DNA of 10,704 bases from JARRJY01 sp050116415 (lineage in GTDB: Bacteria; Pseudomonadota; Gammaproteobacteria; UBA6429; Thiohalophilaceae): the NCBI GenBank assembly GCA_050116415.1, contig JASFOS010000073.1, positions 1 through 10,704 on the forward strand. The letters run 5' to 3'. The notes under the pieces are model-generated. The model made no database searches. It was given only the letters and a program-made list of their open reading frames with translations, and was not told the origin of the DNA. Shown one piece after another: positions 6,007-10,704 of the stretch. Made by a program: the position numbers and the translations under genes. Within the stretch, counting starts at the first letter, position 1. Each line of letters starts with the position of its first letter.

Positions 6007-8473
6007 AACATTCTGGCAATACTCACGGCACCTTGGATTAGTAATACTTATCCTCTTGAGCCTGGTTACAACCCTGGGCTCAGGAGGGGGAGGAGGAAGT
6101 GATGGTAGTGGTGACACAACCGTCCCCATAACAACCGCATCACCACCCGGTGGCATTTACGATGCCACGCAATTGGTAACCCTGACCTCAAACGAAACAG
6201 CGACCATCTATTACACCACTGATGGATCAACACCATCGATTGGTGGCTCAACGACAATTTCTGGAACAAGCCCTGTCTCCCTTCAGGTTGGCCCTGGTGT
6301 GACCACATTACAATTTTTCGGTGTTGACTCTGCAGGCAACCAGGAAACCATCAAAACAGAAACGTATTCCATCGCCTCAGCATCTGGCACCTGGGTGGGC
6401 TCTTATTCCTCGGAGCTATTCGCCGATACAGCACTCTCCTTGACGCTGACCCAAACCGGTGCAAGCGTCAGTGGTTCCTATACCACGAAAGCAGGCGATT
6501 ATGGCACATTCAGCGCGACAGTAATCGGTACCACATTTGATATGACCATCACGTCCTCCAACCCCGATTGCCCTGCTTCGTATACCGGTTCCGGCACTAC
6601 TGATGGTGTAAACATGAACTTCACCTTTATTGGCATGAACTGCCTCGGTGCCATCAACAACGGCGTCGGTAGCGCCACTTACCAGGTTGGAACCGTGCTC
6701 GATTATGGTTTGCCGGGCCCATATAGCCTCCTTCATAGTGGATCCGATCTTCTCTGGCAAGATTTAAGCGAAGCACCGATCAAGATGATGCCGGCAGCAG
6801 GGGGCACATCACAGGCGCTGACTCAGAAATTGGGTGTACCGATCGACATGGTAATTCAGGGCAGCAATATGGTTTGGGTCGATTACCGCCCAAGCGGGGG
6901 CTCCACCTGTATACCCGAAAAATCGCAAGTCTTAAACATGACTTCATTAGATGGTACTACCAGCAAAGTGCTGGCATCTGGTAATCGTTGCAACTTGACA
7001 CCCAACATTGTCCTGGATAACGATAATGCCTACTGGGTGACCACCACCGCTTCGCCCAATGAATATACGCTTCAACAAATTCCACTCGATGGCAGTCCCG
7101 CGGTCACTCTGACCACCACGCTACAGCCGATCGTTGCAATGGCTCGTGATGATAGTTACCTCTACTGGGTAGAAGGCAGGTTCCCTGATCCAGGCGTTAT
7201 CAAACGAATACCCCTCGCCGGCGGATCGGTAACTGACGTCGCTACTGTGACAAACGGTATTGTTGGTAATATTCTTATCAATGGTTCTGATCTCATTGTT
7301 ACTGAAATCGTTTATCCTTATCCTGATAATTATCGAATTCTTAAAATCGCGACAAGTGACGGTTCGGCTACTATCCTGGCGACACGTGCTCAAAGTCCAT
7401 ATCCACTAAAATTGACCGCCGATGCCACTACACTTTACTGGTTCGATAGTGCAGGAATCTATTCGCTACCCATGAGTGGTGGTTCAGTCACCACACTTGC
7501 CACTATCAGCGGGACCCCCTCTGACATCACCGTTGATACCTCAAATGTGATATGGCTGGAAAATGACGGTTTTGTGGGGAGTATTTTCGAAATCCCCAAA
7601 GTGGGTGGCACGCCATCTGTTATGGCATCAGACCTGTTTACACCTTATGGCGGCGTACTTACCACCAGCGCCAGTAAGCTTTATTTTACAGAGGGTGATT
7701 ACAATACTACCTGGTATGGGCGAATTGCCGAAATGCCACTCTCAGGCGGTGCTGTAGCTTCTTTTGTTACCGGTATCACCGGGGGCGCCGGCTCCATGGT
7801 TACAGACGGCAACAGTATCTTCGTGGTGGATGGCTGGAGAATTCTCAAAATGCCCATAGCTGGAGGTCATTTAGAGACATTGGCCCGTGCTAATTTCTAT
7901 ATTGAGGACCTGGCGACCGACGGCATCTACGTATATTGGTTAGAAGGTGGCCCCTACCAGCCCATAAAACGCATACCTGTTGATGGTGGCCTGGTTGAAA
8001 CCTTGGCAACATCATCAAACTTTGCCGAAGCTATCGCCACTGATGGCACATACGTTTACTGGTCAGAGAGTCTTGATACCATTCAACGCGTATCAATCAA
8101 TGGCGGAGTAGTAACAACCGTTGTGAGTACTGGGATAGTGTCAGATTTTATCAGTGATGGTCTTTATCTCTATATTTCCGATGTCTCAAATAATGCCATA
8201 CAGCGAGTTTCAATCAATGGTGGAGCTGTTACCACTCTCGCCGGACTGGATTATGGTACCGTCTGGGCTTCACTTGCACTGGATGATACCAGCGTTTATT
8301 CATTGAGCAATGTCGAAATGATAAAAGTACCTAAGGCAGGAGGGGTTGCGAGCACACTAATTCCGGGCGGCTTTACTGTCGATATTTACGATCCCAGTTC
8401 CCTCGTTGTTGATGCAACGAAGGCCTACTGGACAGAATTTGCTGGCGGGACGATTAAAAGTACTCCCAAATAA
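5993..8473 (+). CDS. exported/anchored multidomain protein: chitobiase C-terminal-like domain plus beta-propeller repeats
   Basis: An 826-residue protein, probably outside the cytoplasmic membrane. A hydrophobic segment (about 14-27) is followed by GSGGGGGSDGSG. This looks like a lipoprotein leader with a Gly tether, but no lipobox cysteine is present. Residues about 43-127 resemble the CHB_HEX_C/FN3-associated domain (GGIYDATQLVTLTS, IYYTTDGSTP, FFGVDSAGN). Residues about 131-231 form a beta-rich domain with C193 and C217 that may pair. From about 245 to the end there are around 13 repeats and a final half repeat of the form 'lyW...I.riPl.GG...tla', as in YWTD/DUF5050-like propellers; this is enough for two propellers. 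The start is TTG, inside the end of the upstream gene; no ATG precedes the hydrophobic segment, and GGAG lies 12 bp upstream. Likely a binding or scaffold protein; no catalytic residues are recognisable. Confidence 0.8.
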   Translation: MFIHRTFWQYSRHLGLVILILLSLVTTLGSGGGGGSDGSGDTTVPITTASPPGGIYDATQLVTLTSNETATIYYTTDGSTPSIGGSTTISGTSPVSLQVGPGVTTLQFFGVDSAGNQETIKTETYSIASASGTWVGSYSSELFADTALSLTLTQTGASVSGSYTTKAGDYGTFSATVIGTTFDMTITSSNPDCPASYTGSGTTDGVNMNFTFIGMNCLGAINNGVGSATYQVGTVLDYGLPGPYSLLHSGSDLLWQDLSEAPIKMMPAAGGTSQALTQKLGVPIDMVIQGSNMVWVDYRPSGGSTCIPEKSQVLNMTSLDGTTSKVLASGNRCNLTPNIVLDNDNAYWVTTTASPNEYTLQQIPLDGSPAVTLTTTLQPIVAMARDDSYLYWVEGRFPDPGVIKRIPLAGGSVTDVATVTNGIVGNILINGSDLIVTEIVYPYPDNYRILKIATSDGSATILATRAQSPYPLKLTADATTLYWFDSAGIYSLPMSGGSVTTLATISGTPSDITVDTSNVIWLENDGFVGSIFEIPKVGGTPSVMASDLFTPYGGVLTTSASKLYFTEGDYNTTWYGRIAEMPLSGGAVASFVTGITGGAGSMVTDGNSIFVVDGWRILKMPIAGGHLETLARANFYIEDLATDGIYVYWLEGGPYQPIKRIPVDGGLVETLATSSNFAEAIATDGTYVYWSESLDTIQRVSINGGVVTTVVSTGIVSDFISDGLYLYISDVSNNAIQRVSINGGAVTTLAGLDYGTVWASLALDDTSVYSLSNVEMIKVPKAGGVASTLIPGGFTVDIYDPSSLVVDATKAYWTEFAGGTIKSTPK

Positions 8474-8567
8474 TATTGAACATGGGCTTTTACCGAAAGC
8501 GAACATTCAAAGGCTCAAATCATGGTTGCCTGTACAGCACCAATGTCTGGTACGCCGAGGCATTCAC
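8474..8567. other. short convergent intergenic region
   Basis: This separates the plus-strand propeller gene from the minus-strand RbcS-like gene. I see no strong hairpin with a T tract for either direction, only a weak AGGC/GCCT pairing near 8559-8574. A 40-codon plus-strand frame (8482-8604) crosses it and overlaps the 3' end of the opposite gene; I do not count it as a gene. Confidence 0.5.
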
Positions 8568-8909
8568 TCAGCCTGATGGGATACCCTGGTTTTGTTTGGA
8601 ATAATTACACGTCTGGCAAATTGTATAATATAAATTGCTGTCAGGGTTGAATTTTTCTGCGTGTAAGCGTATAGCGCAAAGTGGATTATTTACATGGCAG
8701 GAAAAAATACTGTCAATCACTATGGAAGAGTCGACATGCTTAAAGTATGGCATACCCCACTGTTTCCAGCTGGTCGTTAAATATTCAATTTCATCGGCAT
8801 ATTCGACTCGAATTGTCCAATTATTTATAAGCTGCGTATCTACGATCTGCGCAATATTGGATATGACTTTATACGAAAGGTGAGGATAGTTGCGATTAGG
8901 CGTTAACAT
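8568..8909 (-). CDS. stand-alone RuBisCO small-subunit-like (RbcS-like) protein
   Basis: A 113-residue soluble protein whose length and motif order match the RuBisCO small subunit (usually about 110-140 residues). In order: a Y-P-H-L start (8-11) in place of the S-Y-L-P motif; W31-TIRVEYAD, where RbcS has GW...(I/V)E(Y/F)TD; W48-KQWGMPYF, matching YW.MWKLPMF; V64-to-C71, matching the VL.E...C helix; and N75-P-to-RL82, matching the (Y/F)P...IRL strand. The C-terminal tail has C98-x2-C101 and ends hydrophilic. RbcS caps the large-subunit octamer and has no catalytic residues, so motif loss cannot be judged. A strong AGGAG sits six bases before the ATG. It lies 47 bp downstream of the BicA-like transporter on the same strand, probably cotranscribed. 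No large subunit is nearby, so it may be an SSUL-like adaptor or a regulator rather than a holoenzyme subunit. Homology is judged by eye. Confidence 0.68.
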   Translation of the reverse strand: MLTPNRNYPHLSYKVISNIAQIVDTQLINNWTIRVEYADEIEYLTTSWKQWGMPYFKHVDSSIVIDSIFSCHVNNPLCAIRLHAEKFNPDSNLYYTICQTCNYSKQNQGIPSG

Positions 8910-8956
8910 ATAAAGCTCCTATTCCTGATTCACAAGGTGTGCGTGGCGTTTTTTAA

Positions 8957-10651
8957 TCAAACATTACAAACAGCAATGTTTGAAGCATGGTTAATAATCA
9001 TTCTATCGGGTTGTTTATTTATAATATCTTCCAGTGCAACTATTCTTTTATCTACAATATTCTCTTCAGGTATCTCTCCAAGCAATCCCAGCTTACCCAG
9101 GCGTTGCAAAGGTTGTCCGTTACTTGCAACAATGTAAACGGAACGATTAGCGCGAATCATGTCAAGAATAGACTCTTCAAGTGACAAAGCTGCCGAAACG
9201 CCAAGATGATTCACATCAGCAATATCGACAATAAGCGCATGGCAACCCTCAATTTGTGAATTCTTACGCGTGATCGCCCTCGAGGTGCCAAAAATCAATG
9301 TTCCCTTCAAATAGAACAACAAAATTTTGCCTTTAGCAGCTTTTAATATTTCTTTTTCGCGTGACGACAACTCCATATCTGTTTCATCAGGATCTGTTAC
9401 GGCTTTTACATCACCTGCCTGTAACTCGGATAATCTCGTGATAGTAATAATATTTGCAACAAACAAACCGATACCTACTGCCGCAATCAGGTCAACAAAT
9501 ACGGTAAGTAGAATTACACTATAGGTAATTAATGCGCCTTTGCCTGAAATAAGATGGGCGCGTTTCAGGAATCCCCAATCGATAATATCTATACCAACTT
9601 TTATTGCGATGGCAGCCAGGACTGCCAACGGGATGACCGAAGTCAAATCAGCTGCCCACAATACGACAACGAGTAAGATCCCTGCCCTTACAAGACCGGA
9701 CAAGGCGGTGCGTGATCCGGCCTGGATACTTACAACTGTACCCATTGTCGCACCTGCACCAGGCAAGCCGCCAAATAGACCTGACATCATATTGCCAATA
9801 CCCTGACCTATTAACTCCTTATCTGAGTTGTGCTGCTTTCGCGTTATACTGTCGGCGATCACTGATGTGAGTAATGCATCAATACATCCCAGCATTCCCA
9901 GCACAATGGCATCAACGAACATTATTTGCCATTGTTCAATGCTAAACACAGGCAGTTGTATATCCGGTAAACTTTTTGGAATTTCACCTATTCGCCGTAT
10001 ATCAGCAGAGCTCAAGAAAACAATTGATATAAGCGTACATACGATTAATGCCACTAGTTGAGGAGGAAGATATTTTTTAAGATTTTTAGGCAATAAAAAA
10101 AGTATTGCTAATGTTATAATCGCCAGTATCGTTTCTTCTGCCTGGATACCTGCATATAACGACGGTAGGTTATCCAGCACAACTATCACCCCACCGTTAG
10201 GTGAAGGCTGACCGAGCATTGGTCCAATTTGTAATATGATGAGAATGATACCAATGCCAGACATAAAACCGGAAACAACCGTGTAAGGCATCAATGTTAC
10301 GTATTTACCAAGCCTCATTACACCAAACAGGATTTGGAAAAATCCAGCCATAATAACAACGGTAAACGCCATCGCCAGTCCATTGCCTGGATTCGAGGCA
10401 ATTAACTCTGCAATAACAGCAGTGAATACAACTGTCATTGGTCCGGTTGGTTCAGAGATCAGGGTGGGTGAACCACCAAACAAGGAGGCAAAAAGACCGA
10501 CAAGAATCGCACCATATAACCCGGCTTCCGCGCCGGCTCCTGATGCGACACCAAATGCCAGCGCCATTGGCAATGCAATAACAGCAGCTGTAACACCACC
10601 AAAGATATCACCACGCAGGTTTCGCAGGTTTATGTCATTAAATATCCACAT
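8957..10651 (-). CDS. bicA: SulP-family bicarbonate transporter, BicA type
   Basis: Inner-membrane transporter, predicted to take up bicarbonate with sodium. With the start at 10651 it has 564 residues, and it aligns closely with my memory of cyanobacterial BicA: RNLRGDIFGGVTAAVIALPM (10-29), SEPTGPMTVV (66-75), GMLGCIDALLTSVIAD (252-267), GLPGAGATMGT (295-305) and DIIDWGFLKRAH. Residues T69, D258, T262 and T302, reported for the BicA sodium/bicarbonate site, are all present at the same numbers. A C-terminal STAS domain starts at about 440. An ATG at 10690 would add 13 residues, but the 10651 ATG has AAGGCGGA just upstream and restores the family numbering. Other SulP proteins carry sulfate or other anions, so the substrate is inferred from similarity. 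The RbcS-like gene follows it. Its promoter lies at or beyond the right edge. Confidence 0.88.
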   Translation of the reverse strand: MWIFNDINLRNLRGDIFGGVTAAVIALPMALAFGVASGAGAEAGLYGAILVGLFASLFGGSPTLISEPTGPMTVVFTAVIAELIASNPGNGLAMAFTVVIMAGFFQILFGVMRLGKYVTLMPYTVVSGFMSGIGIILIILQIGPMLGQPSPNGGVIVVLDNLPSLYAGIQAEETILAIITLAILFLLPKNLKKYLPPQLVALIVCTLISIVFLSSADIRRIGEIPKSLPDIQLPVFSIEQWQIMFVDAIVLGMLGCIDALLTSVIADSITRKQHNSDKELIGQGIGNMMSGLFGGLPGAGATMGTVVSIQAGSRTALSGLVRAGILLVVVLWAADLTSVIPLAVLAAIAIKVGIDIIDWGFLKRAHLISGKGALITYSVILLTVFVDLIAAVGIGLFVANIITITRLSELQAGDVKAVTDPDETDMELSSREKEILKAAKGKILLFYLKGTLIFGTSRAITRKNSQIEGCHALIVDIADVNHLGVSAALSLEESILDMIRANRSVYIVASNGQPLQRLGKLGLLGEIPEENIVDKRIVALEDIINKQPDRMIINHASNIAVCNV

Positions 10652-10704
10652 TATTCCGCCTTTTATTGAAACCAAACATGAATTATTCATATGAGGATCA
10701 ATAC

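Noticed and set aside
8482..8604. A 40-codon frame on the plus strand after the propeller gene
   Set aside because: Short, no clear ribosome binding site, and it overlaps the end of the opposite RbcS-like gene, which has better support.
9327..10061. Plus-strand frames opposite the BicA-like gene
   Set aside because: They are antisense to a well-supported transporter and show no family motifs.

Overview
The window looks like the chromosome of a gammaproteobacterium, probably an autotroph or facultative autotroph. The primase and sigma-70 are close to their gammaproteobacterial counterparts along their whole length. A tRNA-Ile(CAT) follows rpoD. The right end carries a BicA-type bicarbonate transporter followed by a small protein that resembles the RuBisCO small subunit. 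No taxon is assigned, because nothing could be searched.

Left part (1-5088), core genome. An alpha-glucan phosphorylase (minus strand, cut by the window edge) is divergent from dnaG. dnaG and rpoD follow one another on the plus strand, as in the macromolecular-synthesis operon, but rpsU is not directly upstream. A 9-bp perfect hairpin lies between dnaG and rpoD. rpoD ends in a strong intrinsic terminator, followed by the tRNA gene.

Middle part (5073-8473), accessory in character. The last 16 bases of the tRNA gene plus about 60 bp of flank are repeated 131 bp downstream, with a 9-bp inverted repeat between the copies. Then comes an AT-rich stretch with a perfect FNR-type box placed exactly 41.5 bp upstream of the start predicted from an extended -10. 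This is the geometry of a class II FNR/ANR-activated promoter. It precedes two overlapping genes: a small VanZ-like membrane protein and an 826-residue exported or membrane-anchored protein with a chitobiase C-terminal-like domain and about 14 beta-propeller repeats.

Right part (8474-10704), minus strand. A SulP-family transporter that keeps the BicA signature residues (T69, D258, T262, T302) is followed 47 bp later by a 113-residue RbcS-like protein with a strong ribosome binding site. No RuBisCO large subunit is visible. A stand-alone RbcS-like protein paired with a bicarbonate transporter is the most interesting item here. It may link inorganic-carbon uptake to RuBisCO, as the RbcS-like domains of CcmM do for carboxysome assembly, but that role is inference.
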